From NCBI GenBank assembly GCA_022835595.1, contig BQUP01000007.1, positions 62,001-126,000 on the forward strand: a stretch of DNA of 64,000 nt, in the 5' to 3' direction. Below are positions 1 to 12,526 of this stretch, piece by piece. Positions within the stretch are counted from its first letter, which is position 1; the number at the start of each line of letters is the position of its first letter. Position numbers and translations under genes: made by a program. The stretch is from Cystobasidium ongulense. Taxonomy: Eukaryota; Basidiomycota; Cystobasidiomycetes; Cystobasidiales; Cystobasidiaceae. Below the pieces are notes generated by a model. That model was given only the letters and a program-made list of their open reading frames with translations. It was not told where the DNA came from and did not search any database.

Positions 1-1172
1 GCAATAGCAAGCTGTGGGAGTGCTGTGACTTTGAAAGCGTTTGGCGGTTGTACAAGCGTCGTGGCGGGAGGCAGACAGCGACGTGCTGTTCATGCAACCA
101 GCAACTACATTGTATCGCCTGAAGGCTAGGGCAGGTGTAGGAACTTACAGAAGGAGTCTAGAGAGTCCAGTGATTGAGTGAGTTTGGATGCCAATCTACA
201 GTGCAAAGGCGATTGTTCAGAAGGCAACTGAAGGGTAACGTTGGAACAAGGACAGTCGAGGTCAGTCTTCCTGGCCATCCAAACACAAGGAACAACACCG
301 CCCCAGCAGATGCTTCCGCACTCACCTCGTTGGTGCTATGCCGCTACTTCCGAGTGCGGTCAAGCCACCGACAAAGGCTGTGCGTGCGTGTGGGCGTGAG
401 TTGTCCTTCCCGAAACAGCAATTGATCTTGAAGGCTGAGCAGTTCGAACACTGCGGGAAAGTTGACTACTTGGGTTGGACGTAACCGAAGAACGGGTCAG
501 CTTAACCAGAGCAACAACAACATCCTTGACAATTAACTTTATACGCTCTTTCCACAATTCCACGTGAGAAGCCCATTATGCCGCCTTTCGGGGATCGGTT
601 AAAATCAGCGAGCGGCATTCGCATTCGGTAAACAACACAGCTTGAAAGCTTCGACCAAAGTGGTGAAGCAGTGGAGCAAACAAGCCAGGCCTACAGACTC
701 AAGTCCAAGTTGACATGCACTGACGCAATAGACCATGCTGCAAGCTATAGCAGCTCTCTTGCCCTGCTTGCTCTCAGCTCCTTGATCTCGCCAGACCGCC
801 TGTCTGTCAGAGACGCAAATAGCATCCGAAAAAAAGTCACGTGACTGGCTGTCAGGTCCGTCTTCCGGCCGTGAACATTATTCAAAACAGCTCGTTCTCC
901 ATAACTTACTAGTGGGTCAGAAATTGTTTGTAGATTAATTTAGAGCCGAATAATGGAAAGTCAGTAATCCCGTATTACCATTAATACATTGTTTGACTTG
1001 TCAACAGATACATGTAGATGCCTAGTTACAAAGAGAAGAAACACGCTCTCTCTGGAAACAAGAAGTAGGGAAGAGCAGCGAAGACACTGAAAATTCTGCA
1101 AAGGTACGTGATACAAGCGAAGGCTAGCTTTCGAAGATGCACGATAAAGTGGTCATTCAGGTGATAGTCCTT
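1..1172. other. No supported gene (3' flank of the PH-domain gene)
   Basis: Short open frames occur on both strands, but none shows a recognisable domain or chains into a spliced reading. The region lies downstream of the minus-strand PH-domain gene, so part of it is probably its 3' UTR. The only clear motif is a 10-bp palindrome around a CACGTG core, listed separately. A gene whose body lies left of the window could have its end here, but I cannot show one. Confidence 0.5.
836..845. promoter_or_regulatory. GTCACGTGAC palindrome (bHLH/Cbf1-type site)
   Basis: A perfect 10-bp palindrome with a CACGTG core and TCACGTGA extension, preceded by a short A run. In fungi this is the consensus for Cbf1/USF-type bHLH factors. 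No supported gene starts beside it inside the window, so a target is not identified; it may serve a gene to the left. Function is inferred from the motif only. Confidence 0.35.
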
Positions 1173-4100
1173 TCATCGAGGTCCTCTCAAGCCCCACGTT
1201 GGCATGTTCGATGACCTGGAGCCCGGTCCAGGGGGAGGGTAAGCAAGGGGATGAGCCTGTCGAGTCGCAGGTCTGGCGTGAGGTCCAGGTTGTCCATATG
1301 GCCCAGCCTGAGGCATCGCTCTCTGTTGCTGTACGGATTCAGGAGCACCACCGCCGTACTGCACGAAAGACGATTATCCATCAGACCCGATATCAGAGGC
1401 CGAATGATTATCCCTTTTCAAAATTACCCACCTTTGACTTGAAAGCCAAGAGATCCGAAAGGTCGCTCTGTAACTGCTTCTTCTGATCACGCAGTATTCC
1501 GACTTCATCCAAGGTCTTCTTAACTTCATCATCCAGCTGAGCTTTGAAAGCAGCTAACGAATTTGACATCTCTTCTTTCATAGTGATGATGGCTTCTTCA
1601 GACTCCAGTCCAATATCTCGTATCTTCGGCGTGAGAGCTATGAATACATATAATCTTAGTCAGCTTGACCAGGGACCGCAGAATTTCGAGCACTATTGTT
1701 TTTAAAAACTCACTCTCTTTTAGATTAACAAGAGCCAGCTCTTGGTGTAGCATTTGATCCTTGAGCAAAGCGATAATCCTTTCGATACCTTCCTCACTCT
1801 CAGGGTCCTTGTGCTGCTGAGCACCCAGCTCCTCACGCCTAGCCTCCCATTCCCGGAGTTCTTTACGGACCGCGTCAATCTCTGCTGCATGCCGTTCTCT
1901 TTCCAAGTCCATCTTGATATTGTGATCTTCGCGCTGGTAGTGATCGCGTTCATACTGTCGAGCTTCCTGCTCTTTGAGCAATTTAATGATTTCGAGTATA
2001 CTGGAAATACATATTCCATGTCAGATTGTGATTCAGGCGCTGCAGAGTAGACAACAAGCTTACCCAAGAGCAACAACGACCTGACGATCATCATTATCGT
2101 TGCCGCCGTCGTCCACAAGCTCTTTCTGGAAGCCTTCGAGAGCGTCCAGAATCTGCTGAGAATCGGACGCTAATGGTACAGGTTCGTCTTGTATGGCCAT
2201 GTCAGGCTGCGGGGCATTGGCTGGAGGTACGTCTCCTGCTGCTTTGTAGCGGTCTGCCTTCCACCTATCTCGGGCATCCGGTGCGATACCGCCAGCTGGT
2301 GGATGTCCAAATAGGCGCGATCCACCCATCTTTCTTGGACCTCCGACCTTGCTGGCAGAATGGCCTGCCCCAGCTCCGGCCATACCAGCCAGGCCAAGAC
2401 TGACCTTACGCAGGAGGGAAGTCCCGCTTTTCTTTCCCTGGCTTCGAGGAGGTGTTACCGGCTTAGCTCTTTGAGGCACGTTCGCGGTCGCCGGCTGATC
2501 TGCACCGACTGTAGACATTGCCGCTGGCGAATCGTTGTCAGGTGGAGGCGTGGGCGAGGAAGGTTTGTCGACTGTAGCAGTATTCGGAGCTCCCTGTAAT
2601 GTTGCAACTGCAAGGGAAGCTTCGATAACGTTTTGTATAACGCGAGGCATCCCTGACAATTGTTCTTGTATACTTTTCAAGGAGGATTTGACTAGTAGAA
2701 GGGTACACCGTTACATCCGTCAGCATTGGCGGATAGAGCAGGAACTTGCCAGCAAACTCACTCGTCTCGAATTCGTCTCTGTGATGTGTTTTATCGTCTC
2801 CCAAATACTCCTGGAGATGTTTAACGTACACAGATACATCTTCCTGGTGTTTCATAGCCTCCGATTGCTTGCCCTGTGCCGAAATCAGCGTTTTGAGAAG
2901 ACCCTCCATACTATTGAGCTGTGTGGCCATGTTCTGATACAAAAGCAGGTCAGCATGGTCCAAGCAAGTGCTGGCTGTAGACGCACATCTTGGGTGCCCT
3001 TGTCAGCCAAGGGGTTCGCAGGAGCAGCGGCGGTAGCTTTCGGTTCATTGACTCGAGATCTTGGGAAGTCCTGTTGGCGAGGAGTAGGAGGAGAACTGTC
3101 TACATCGATCTCTCTCTGGAGAGGAGGCAGACCAGTCGGATCAATCTACGTGAAAAACGTCAGCCGAGGGAGTATCTAGTAGCACCATATAAATCACCTT
3201 GTTGGTTATCTCTCCGACTGTTTTAGCTCGCTTCTGCTACAATTGCGATACGTCAGTACACTAGCAGGTATGGAAAAGCCTGCTGCCTCTCACAATGTTG
3301 GCAGACGTCATCCTAGATGTCGCATCCAGAGGTGCAGTATCAGCAGACCATTTCGAGGTTGGCGCCGCCTTTGTTATGGGAGAGAATTTGGCAGCCGGTT
3401 TGACTTGGTTCGCAACTAGTGCTGGATGAGACCCTTCGAGACGCATTGCAGCGTCACTGCGGGCATTCCTGACGCGATTCGAAGAGACGATACTAGAGGG
3501 TCGCGACTGGAAATAATGCCGTATCAGTCGTTTCGGCCCATAACGCATTCAGGTCGATGGTACGTACGCTGGGTTCTGGCTTTCGACCAAGGCTATGATA
3601 GAATTCGGTAAGTTCAGCTTGCTCTCTCAGCGCTTGCATGCTGGTAGGGTCCGCGTTTCTCTTAAATGATGCAGGCGCCGGCGCGGGCAGTGGAGGCAAA
3701 GCGCTATTACGCTTCTTGTCGAACCTTTGCCATTGCTCTACGTCTTTCTCGAAGTCTGCTCCCATCTGCATCATCAAGTCTGGCGTAGTAGGAAGCATGT
3801 CAAAGGCCCTTTGAGCAGCTATATGGGCTGCCGGCACCATCATCGGAGGTGCTTGCCCGCTTGAAGTGGAAGTCATGGTGATCGTAGCAGTGCGAGTGTT
3901 CTCAGAAGGCCTTTCTGGACTTTTGCTGCGCTTTTGTGCAATAGGGCTTTCTGCAGCAGCGAGGCGGTTGACAACTTCCAGCAGAATCTCTACCTTCTCT
4001 TCAAGTCTATCTAGACCGGTTGCCTTCTCCTTCTCCTCCTCTTTCGCCTCACCTGGCGAGTTCTTCGAGATTGGTGATGCGGATCTCAAGACTGCAGCAT

Positions 4101-7100
4101 CCCGCGTGTCCTCAACGGCGCTGGTAGTCTTCTGTTGCTCTTCTGCCATCCGTTTGCATAGGCCAAGGAGCTCGTCCATTTTCGAAATCATGTCAGGAGC
4201 ATGACCCGAATGACGGGAAGCTAGCGATGCACTCCTGATGTCCTTGGAGATACGTTCCAAGTGGGTCTGCATCTCTTTCAGTTGATCCGGCAGATCGTGT
4301 ACAGCCTGGGAAGCAGCGGAGTCCGAGCGGGTCCTGCCAACCATCGTTAGAATACGCTTGAGGTCACGCGCCACGCTTTTCGCGGCAGGTGCTGCACCGG
4401 TAGGTATTTCACTTTGAGTCGAATCCCGTTCTACGTCGGACCATGCACCTCGCGACGGCTTGGCAGCGGCGCTGCCTGGATTAACAGGGGTCTGGAAGCC
4501 TTGGTCGGCTTTTGTCGAGCGATCTTTCAGTCGGTATCTCGGTATATCCGGGAGATCATTGTCCCTGCCAAGATTCGGACTAGTTTCAGACTGGCTGTCA
4601 AGCATCTCGCTTACAGACGCGTACAGCGAAGCTTGTGTTTCCTTTTCCAATTGCCGCCTAGGTATCTCCTCCACCGCGACTTCGCAAGCACTGAGAGAAC
4701 GTGGTGTAGCAGGCCCTTGTGACTTTTCGTCTATGAGAGAATCTGCCAGATCTACGACCGGAGTATTGGGATTGGAGTATTTGGCGAGAACTACGAATAT
4801 CTGACCTAGCCATCCGATACGAGACGCTAAGTCTGGGCAAGCGAATCGCTGTGTCCTTCCCGGCCATACGAGCTCGAATACTTGGAGCTTGCTTAGCTCC
4901 TCTTGACTGACGGGAGTACTCTCAGGGTCGTATGCCTGGACTATTGCAGACGTGATTATAGGTGCTCTTCGTATAGAATGTGCCGCTGTGCAGCTGTGTA
5001 ACTCAAAGTAGCGTTCATGAGTTGCGCCAGACTCGGGTCCTAGCCAGCTGATCCGCATTTCGTCTCGTGTGGTGAGAATTGCTCGACATGACTGCCAAAA
5101 TGGTGGAAGTACAGCGCTGGAGCTGTTAAGCCAGTAAAGATCGCTGTGATAGACGACTTCGGAATCGTCAAACGAGGAAGCAGAGATGGAATGAGGGAGC
5201 ATCGGACGACTCTTCTCCTGCTGAGTGACTGGTACTTCAGGTAAGGCCGTCAATGACTGAGACCTTTTTCGGCTCTGTTTGAATGCAGAAGATGTCGATG
5301 GTAGCACTGCCGAAGGTGCGGTATTGAGTCTGTCATACTTGGCTTTCCGTCTTGCGAATGCCTGATGATCACCCACCGAGTCTGAGACTGAGCTGACTGA
5401 CAGAGCAAGGGGAGGGTAACCACCTGGACTTGATGGCACTCTATTATGATCGACCTTCTTGAGCCACTCTTTAACGGGAGATGAGCTCGGCTGGACAGGA
5501 CTACCGGCCGATCTACTTTCGAACATCTGCACAAGCGCACTCGTAGACTTCACGGGCTTCATAGCAGAAATGGTAGGTAAGGAAGGCGACGACGGGATCT
5601 GGTTCATGTTCTTAAACACTTTGGAGCGTGCTGAAAAATCATCGGAGTGCATGGATTTGGACCTCTTCCGAACCAAAGGTGAAACATTGTATTCTTCTTG
5701 TGAGAGAGGGTGGGCATTGCGGAATCTGTCGAACTTTTGATCCATAGTCGGCGAATAGATATGTATGGAAGGACTGATTCGTCCACTAGCTGCTGAAGAT
5801 GACGCATATGACGGTATGAAGCGCGAGGCTGTCGAACCTGCACTAAAGACAGACGCCCTCTCGGAAGTGGGAAGATTGCTTGCAGTCTTGAGAGTGCTGG
5901 GCAGAGGTGCAGTCACAACTGAGTGCCGCGCAAAGCCAGGACTTGGTCCTATGTTGGGGAGGCCTAAGCTCGATGTTGATACAGGCTTTCGCGCTTCGCC
6001 TCTGGAGGATGCAGTGGGCGAGAGGGAGTGTGTATGAAACTTGATGGCACCGACCGAAGTATACTTCCGGTGACCCGGTGAAGTAGGTGATAGACCGGAA
6101 CGGGGCGAGTCTGGACTTTTCTGGGCATTCTGCTCGCTTGCCGCTTTCCGAAGGTATCGATTACGAATACGCTCAGCTTGCGTCAAGTCAGGATTATCTT
6201 CTCTCGTATCCTTGGACGCATTCGAAAGACTTGAATGAGTGGTCGAAATGGATAGGTGAGACCTCGAGTAAGTAGGAGCTAGATTTCTGCTAATTGTCGG
6301 GACTCGCTGGCTGCGAATAGACTCAGATCGGTTCGTTGAAGCTATTGTGCTACGTTGTGAATAAGTCGAGCACTCCGTTCGTTCACTATAGAGAATAGAG
6401 CCATGAAGTCAGTCTAGACCATTACAGAAGGCAGCTGAAGTGGACAGCCTACGCGATAACGCTCAGATCTGTGCTGGGCATGTTCTCATACAGGTCAAGG
6501 GTCTCTGACGGTGCCAAACCAGTACTTTTCTCAAGCGCTCTCTTAGTCCTGTCATCTTTGGCTTCCTGCTGAGAACGGCGCAGCATTTCCACTTGCTCCA
6601 AAATATTCATTTGTGAGATATCTACTGCCCTGCCCCCTAAAATAACGACCTTCGGTATGCCGTAGGCGCTATCGTCGTATACTGGTATATCATGATCTCT
6701 CAGCTCGTCTGCCAGAGAGCGAGGCGAGAGAACGTCTGTCGATGGTCCTCTTGTAAGGCTGGGAACTGAATCTGTTTCAGCGGCCTCGCCGTGGTCAATG
6801 ATTGACGATGAGCGAGAGATGGTTGAACTTGTCTCTTTCTTATCCGAGGAATTGATACTGCGAGTCGAAGGAGGCATAGATCTGTGCATAGATCGCATGG
6901 ATGAACTCCGAGATGGGAGATCTGTAGCCGATTCTCCACGCTCTTCGCTTTGAGAGGCCGAAGAACTTCTCGAGGCACTTGTTTGGGAGTCAGTGTCGTT
7001 AGAATTTGCTTTCTCTGATGTTCGCCTGGAAGCTACTGGTCCGTCTGACATGTTTTTTCTGAATGACGGAAGATGGGAGGTGGCTGTCGCATTGTCGAGG

Positions 7101-7852
7101 CATGAATGAGCTGAGGTACCACTGACAGGTGGATGATGAGCTTACTGATTCTCTGCTCGCTTGAAGGCTTTCTGATAGATCCTAATCTAGGTAATCCGCC
7201 TAACTTGAAGGCTTTAGAGCCTGTGAGCGAGCTGGTGGCGGAAAGCGGAAGAGGCGTCAAGGCAGCAGTTTGCATGTCGATGTCCTCATGAGGGAGTGAT
7301 GGTCTTGGATCTTCAGTGTCATTTTTCTGTCTCCTATAGCTCAATGTCGATGAGACTGTAGTACGTGAGGGCGAACGGCCAAGCTCCATTGCTTCTAAAA
7401 CAGATGGTGGCGCTGAGCCTAGAGGCGGTTGACAATACGCGAGTGGAAGTGCAGACTGTCAGATAAGCCTTCACAGTCGAAGCGCATGCAGAATTACCTG
7501 GTACGTGAGGTCGAGAGGTCTCCCAGACTGGTCCTTCACTTGCTCTGTTGTTCCTGCTGCGAGCGGCCTCTCTTGCAGCTTTGCGAAGACGATAGCCCTG
7601 CAAAGCGAGTTGGAGATGCGAGTTTGAGATTAGTCACACATAGACATCGCAGCGGTTGTATACATCGAGTCTCACCCTCAGGATCTGGTCTCCCTCCTCC
7701 CAGCTTGGAGCTGGCATAGTGTGGGACCTGTCGAGCGAGGAGCGTCTGTCGAGTGCCGCTGCGGACTCGAGGTTGTGGAGAGCGTGCGATTCTATCTCCA
7801 TCTCTGTGTCATCGTATCGCTTTGTATCGCTATCGCCTGCGTTGCCGACCAT
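1173..7852 (-). CDS. Giant PH-domain and coiled-coil protein (about 1,940 aa, 13 exons)
   Basis: Chaining the open frames through 12 introns, all with GT donors and AG acceptors, keeps one reading from the ATG at 7852 to a TGA at 1173. Introns lie near 7676-7603, 7486-7393, 7142-7039, 6455-6391, 3567-3508, 3295-3241, 3200-3149, 2986-2934, 2766-2695, 2075-2002, 1712-1640 and 1442-1368. The N-terminal two fifths are Ser-rich and probably disordered. A PH-like fold lies at about residues 790-920, with a Tyr/Trp-rich start (DLYWLNSSS) and a late segment RIGWLGQIFVVLAKY. A Pro/Ser region follows, then charged coiled coils (for example KEQEARQYERDHYQRED) and a Pro/Gly/Gln-rich tail. The layout suits a membrane-associated cortical or trafficking scaffold, but I do not recognise an orthologue. 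It could be two genes, though the phases agree at every junction, including the join near 6455-6391. Confidence 0.75.
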
Positions 7853-8222
7853 GCTTGCTTGAAGTGCCTGCAGGCTAAGTATTAGTAGAGGTGGTCCAGC
7901 AGCAGTCAGCTCGGAGCAGAGAGTCACGACATCAGAAAGAACGAGAGAGAAAGATAAACAGCTTTGGTCACACAGCATCGCGACCCGACCAAATAGAAAA
8001 AGATCGAAGAAAATTCGTGCGACACTGCACGGTCAAAGCTGGTCATGCTTGCTGGCTGGCGGGGGTGTTGCTGGCTTCCTCGCCCGTCATGCCTGACAGC
8101 CTTGTCTTTGTGACGCCTGCACGCAACGAGAGCAAAGACACACCTGTCCCGTCTGTCTTCCTTATGCCAGCTGTCGAATCCGAGTGAGCTGTCGCCGTCT
8201 GCTGCTGGTGCTCCCACTGGCC
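7853..8222. promoter_or_regulatory. Divergent intergenic region
   Basis: About 370 bases separate the start of the minus-strand PH-domain gene from the start of the plus-strand membrane protein, so this is probably a shared promoter region. I see no convincing TATA box. Open frames reading through it in several phases have no domain support. Confidence 0.4.
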
Positions 8223-9166
8223 ATGGCAAACATCGCCGCTGCTGCAAGGCCGACGCGAAGAAGAGTTGGATTCGCCCTGGGAGGCGACGAGACGCCCGTC
8301 GAGGGTGAGAATGGCGCGCTGAGCGTTGGCACAAGCACGATACTGGACGATGAAGGCGAGCATGCTTCCATATCTCGGTGGTCGTCATGTTGTCTGGTCT
8401 GTCCAGCAGGTTGCCGGCCTTCGTTGCATGATGCTGACAGACTTCCTCGGCTTTCCCACTTCCAGAACAGGACGAGATAGTCAAGCAGCTGTCCGCACTG
8501 GGCGACCAGTCAAGTCTTCTCTGGCGGATTTCTGCCCTCGTTCTCGACGCGCTGTGTTTTGTCGTGTGGGTCTGATGCACCGCTGGCCTCGCCAAAAGCT
8601 GACTTCTTCTTCCATACGATACAATACTACTACCTTTCGATCATCATCTTCCGTTAATTGATGGACGAACCCACAGCTATGCATGCATACCTTTGCCATA
8701 TGTTTTCGCTGTCAATTCGACGCCGCTGTCATACTTCTACCGCCGCTCGCTTATCCTCCTCGAGCTATTCCTCGGCACCCTTTCGGCTCTCACAGAGTTC
8801 GTCACCACCTTGCCTGAACCGAGCACTCCAACACGCCAACTGCCACACTACAAGTACACTCTTAGCCTCAAGGAAAAGCTTCACTACATGCTCCAGCTAC
8901 CACCTGAAATATCCAGTTCCGCCACCGATATCGCCAGGCTTCGTCTCTCTGCACCGCTATTAGCAGCAACCCTGCTAGCTGGCATGCGAACATGTTCGAA
9001 TATCTGGTTCTACTTTAGAGGCAAAATGGATTTACCCGATGCCTTTGTATACTCCACAACCTTTTTCTTTCTCTTTGTCTCCATCCTAGCGAGAAGCTAC
9101 GCGAAAGAGCTAGACCGAGATATAGGAGAACTGCAAAAGCTCAAGTATGCCAATAAAGGCGTCTGA
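8223..9166 (+). CDS. Small multi-pass membrane protein of unknown family (223 aa, 2 introns)
   Basis: Not visible as one open frame; it appears only after splicing. Exon 1 (8223-8304) encodes MANIAAAARPTRRRVGFALG and a short acidic end. A 161-base intron (GTGAGA...TTCCAG) leads to exon 2 (8466-8565), whose end is hydrophobic (SLLWRISALVLDALCFVV). A 111-base intron (8566-8676) leads to exon 3, which continues that helix as YACIPLPYVFAV. The summed exons give 224 codons with no frame break. I count a helix at about residues 42-65, a second near FYRRSLILLELFLGTLSALT, a possible third near LSAPLLAATLLAGMRT, and a last one at STTFFFLFVSILARSYA, followed by a charged tail. I recognise no domain. 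An endomembrane or mitochondrial location is possible but not shown. The ATG chosen is the first in frame with the rest. Confidence 0.72.
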
Positions 9167-9625
9167 AGTATCCAGCAGTACTTGGTATTTCTTCACCAGA
9201 CCAGAACATGTATTAGCCTTAGCCCAAATATAGAAATCTTTCTGGGAGTTTGCGGCAATCGATATACACGGGATTTGCAAACCATGAAGCACGAGGCACC
9301 CTTTTCTTTCGTAATCGTCAGTATCGTTGTATGTCGACTGACACCATTAAAATGCTATTTTAGCGATTTCGTCAAGTAAGGAATCAATCATACAATGGCT
9401 GTTTCGCTTTGTTACAACATATTATATAGAATACTAATTGCTGAAAGAATGGCGTGAGAACGGTACCATGGGTATAAATTACTGCCAAGATGCGTGTGTA
9501 CCTTTTGCTAGACCTGCTGCACAGCACTGCTGCCAGTGTATGAAGAACGAATGAATCTCTCGAGCGACAAGATCGTTGATTTGCTGAACTATCGGGAAAA
9601 ATGCGAATCTATATAGTGGGATGCT
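9167..9625. other. Convergent intergenic region
   Basis: This AT-rich stretch lies between the ends of two converging genes (membrane protein on plus, aspartic peptidase on minus). It is presumably 3' UTRs and terminator signals. I see no gene in it. Confidence 0.5.
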
Positions 9626-11678
9626 TTAAGCATTGAACGGTGATCGCGAACCGAGTGAATCCAAGCGAGCCTTTCCATCTTTCCATTCGTGTCGCTTTGT
9701 CGAATCGCGATGTGCTCGCTTGGCACGACGGAAAGAAGCGATTTCCGTGGTCTTTTGGAATGTATAGTCGGTGTTTGCCAATCCGATACGATTGTTGGTG
9801 GAGTCATATGTGCTGTAGACTGTTGCCAGGGAAAGATGCATGTTAGTCAGGTCTCGGATATGTGTCCAATTGAAACAACTTGCATCGGTCGAGCCAGTAC
9901 ATTCCTAATGTGAAGCTATCTTCAGTGTCGAAGCCGGTGTTGGCGAAGACGGAGAGGTAAGCGCCGAGATCATCGGGCGTCAAACCGCCCAAAAGGAGTG
10001 TACTGATCTCGGGAGGGAAGAGTTGAGCAGAAGGCGTGAAGATGTAGTCGTTTCCACCGATTGTGAAAGTCATATTGCCCATGCGTGGGACTTGGTCGAA
10101 AGGTACAAGCACAAGGCCATTGTTTGGGTTCACACGGAAACCAGGCAGGAGGTTGAAGTATGAGTTGAAGACGCTGACTGGGAGACCAACAAGAGTGGCG
10201 CCGACATCGAGCTGAGAAACACCAGATCAACCTCAGTTGACATGCAAGACAAGAAGGCACGCTGTACTCACGATACCGTAACGGGTCTCGTCAAGCAGCT
10301 GAGTAGTGGTAATATCGTCTGTCTGAGTATTACCATCATCGTCTATGGTCTCCATAGTCAATGAGTCGATTGAAAAGCTCCAGTAATCAGCGAGCTTGCT
10401 GCCGTTGTCGAGAACTCGCGTTTCCCGTTGGAAATAGCTGTGAGTCGGAAGATTGAATAATGAGCTTTACTGCAGTGACTTCCTACACAAACTCTGCCAT
10501 GCTTACTTGAGAGGACCAATGAAGTCATCCTCGTTAGGGCCTCCGAAAGTTAGAGTACCAGCTCCAACGACGTTTGCACCTCCATTGTCATCAGTAATAG
10601 GCTGAAGGGCTGTGAAACAATTGCCATTAGATTGGCTTCTATATTAAAAGAAAAACTCGGAACATACCCAAACTGTATTCATTGGCTGGAATGGCTCCCT
10701 GCGCGAAGAGTGTGTCTGTCACGGTAGGGATGACTTCATCAAGGACAACGCCAGCAGCAGTTCTGTCAGGGATGTCAGCCTTTGTATGGAGTTCGCGTAA
10801 ACTGAATGCATACCTTTGGGTTCTCGATGTTTGACCTGTGTAAGTAATAGGTTAGTCAGTGCTGCTAGTTGTCGACTAGAAACAGCAGTGAACTCACTTG
10901 CGGGACCCAATGCCAGAATACCTGCGATGGACAGCATCTCAGTTTCCGTACTGTTACCTTACCATTTACGCATGCTTGCTCACCATCAACATCCTGGAAG
11001 CCGTCGCCGGAACTGGCAATTCCAACACCCTGATTCTGAGCAGTGAGAGTACCTGTTTCGCTCGCGAACGAAACATCTACATTCCACTGTTCGCCTCTAA
11101 AGAAGCCAACACCATAGTTGAGTGAAACCTCATTGCCAGTGTCTGTAGCGTCGCCTGTTGCTCGAAATTTGGTGCCATTGACCCAAGTGTTAGAGCTCTG
11201 AAGGGAGAGGGGAATTGTGAGCTAAGAGGCAACTCTGGTCTTTGTCCTAGAATGAGACATACACCATTGTCGATGAACATGAGGTAGTCATCTGTCTGCT
11301 CGCCAACCTTCATATGTGCGTAATATGACCCGAAGCCATTATCGCTGCAGAAGGGAAGGAAGTCAGCGTACAGATGAAGCGAGCCGTAATCTAATTCACA
11401 AACATTGGAATGTTGGAGACTCCCGCTGCCGCGAAGCTGACTGCATTTGCCACTTCAGCAAAGCTACCACTACTCGACGGCGCGTTCGGATTTCGGCCCA
11501 GAGCAGAAGCTCTCCGTCGGTCTGCCTCCGCAAGATCTTGGCCTTTGTATTTGAGGTTCTGTTCTAGTTGATAGGAACTGCGCGTAGACGTCGTCGACTC
11601 TTGTGCTTTGATAGCTGTTGCAGCGAACACGCTGGACAACAAGACCGAAGTCGTGATCGCAGATTTCGACGGCGACAT
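9626..11678 (-). CDS. Secreted aspartic-peptidase-like protein (A1 family, altered DTG motifs)
   Basis: The start has a signal-peptide-like hydrophobic segment (TTSVLLSSVFAATAIKAQ). Spliced exons then give the pepsin fold: an N-terminal strand (IPIDNGFGSYYAHMKVGEQ), the first active-site loop as FIDNGSSNTWV, a flap Tyr in LNYGVGFF, the DGILALGPA turn, and the second active-site loop as LDVGATLVGLP. Both catalytic Asp residues are present, but the usual DTG triplets read DNG and DVG. The last exon restores the C-terminal pepsin motif FYSTYDSTNNRIGLA through an intron with GC-AG ends (9820-9883). Nine introns in all. The likely site is the secretory pathway or outside the cell. The Asp residues argue for the family and the altered loops for changed or lost activity; which of these holds cannot be told from sequence. 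Confidence 0.85.
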
Positions 11679-12526
11679 TCTTCCTCTCGATGCTTCTGAG
11701 GAATAGGCGAAAGACAGAAACTATCCAGGAAGAGAGTATTGATATGTTGCTCAAGGTTGGGAGAGAGGTAGCCTTGCACCTGGCTATCTCGAAGAGTTTC
11801 GTTTTCTGGCTTGTTTACCTTTTCCCCCACACTGCGCCGCGCGGGTCGCCGTGTTTGAAAAGGCATGCAAGTCGATACATGCCGTAACATCGCCACGTTA
11901 CGTGAAGCGCCCAGCAAAAAGGTAACTGAATCTTCTAATTAATTCTTCAATCGAGTACAGTAGCTCTATAACTCGCCAAGTTATCAAGTAAACGAATCAA
12001 CCATTCCGTAGAAACAGCATTGCTTGAGCGCATGTCGACTGCTGGCGACAAATTCGACACAACACCAAACGCCACTGCAGGCGGTATGTCCTCGGTATGT
12101 CGCATCTGTACAGTATTCTTTACGATCAAATGCTTGCGGAACGCAAACACGTTGTCCGTACATCTTTCAAGTACCCGCCGGTCTTCGGTGACAGTGAAAT
12201 TGAACCGAAATCCAGCATGTCAATTGTCAATTAGCCTTCAAGCGTAATCACATGTCGGCGAACATTTAAGCACATATTGTAGGCGAGAACTTTCGTACAG
12301 GTATTAGGCAGTGGAATAGGATGCGCATGAGAAATGAGGCTGGAGAGGCACGGGCTTTGCACTTGTCAGCTATGTCAGTGACGAAGAGAGGCAGTTACTT
12401 CGGATCACTCGGCCGCCAGGTTGAATGCTTTGATATCTCGCATTCCGTTCAGATATCCCCAAGCATGAGGTTGTACGAATGGGACACCTTTCATCTATAT
12501 CATAGCACCTTAAAAAGTGGAATAGT
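11679..12526. promoter_or_regulatory. Upstream region of the aspartic peptidase; no gene
   Basis: The 848 bases between the peptidase start and the end of glycyl-tRNA synthetase (both minus strand) must hold the peptidase promoter and the synthetase 3' UTR. Short open frames on both strands show no conserved feature. Confidence 0.45.

Noticed and set aside
2535-3179. Plus-strand open frame of about 214 codons
   Set aside because: It is the antisense shadow of several exons and introns of the PH-domain gene and shows no domain.
7924-8595. Long minus-strand open frame of about 223 codons over the small membrane protein gene
   Set aside because: Composition is Arg/Ser-rich without a domain, and the plus strand gives a spliced reading with coherent helices.
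8658-8963. Plus-strand frame with a presequence-like start (RRRCHTSTAARLSSSS)
   Set aside because: It overlaps exon 3 of the membrane protein in another phase and has no conserved continuation.
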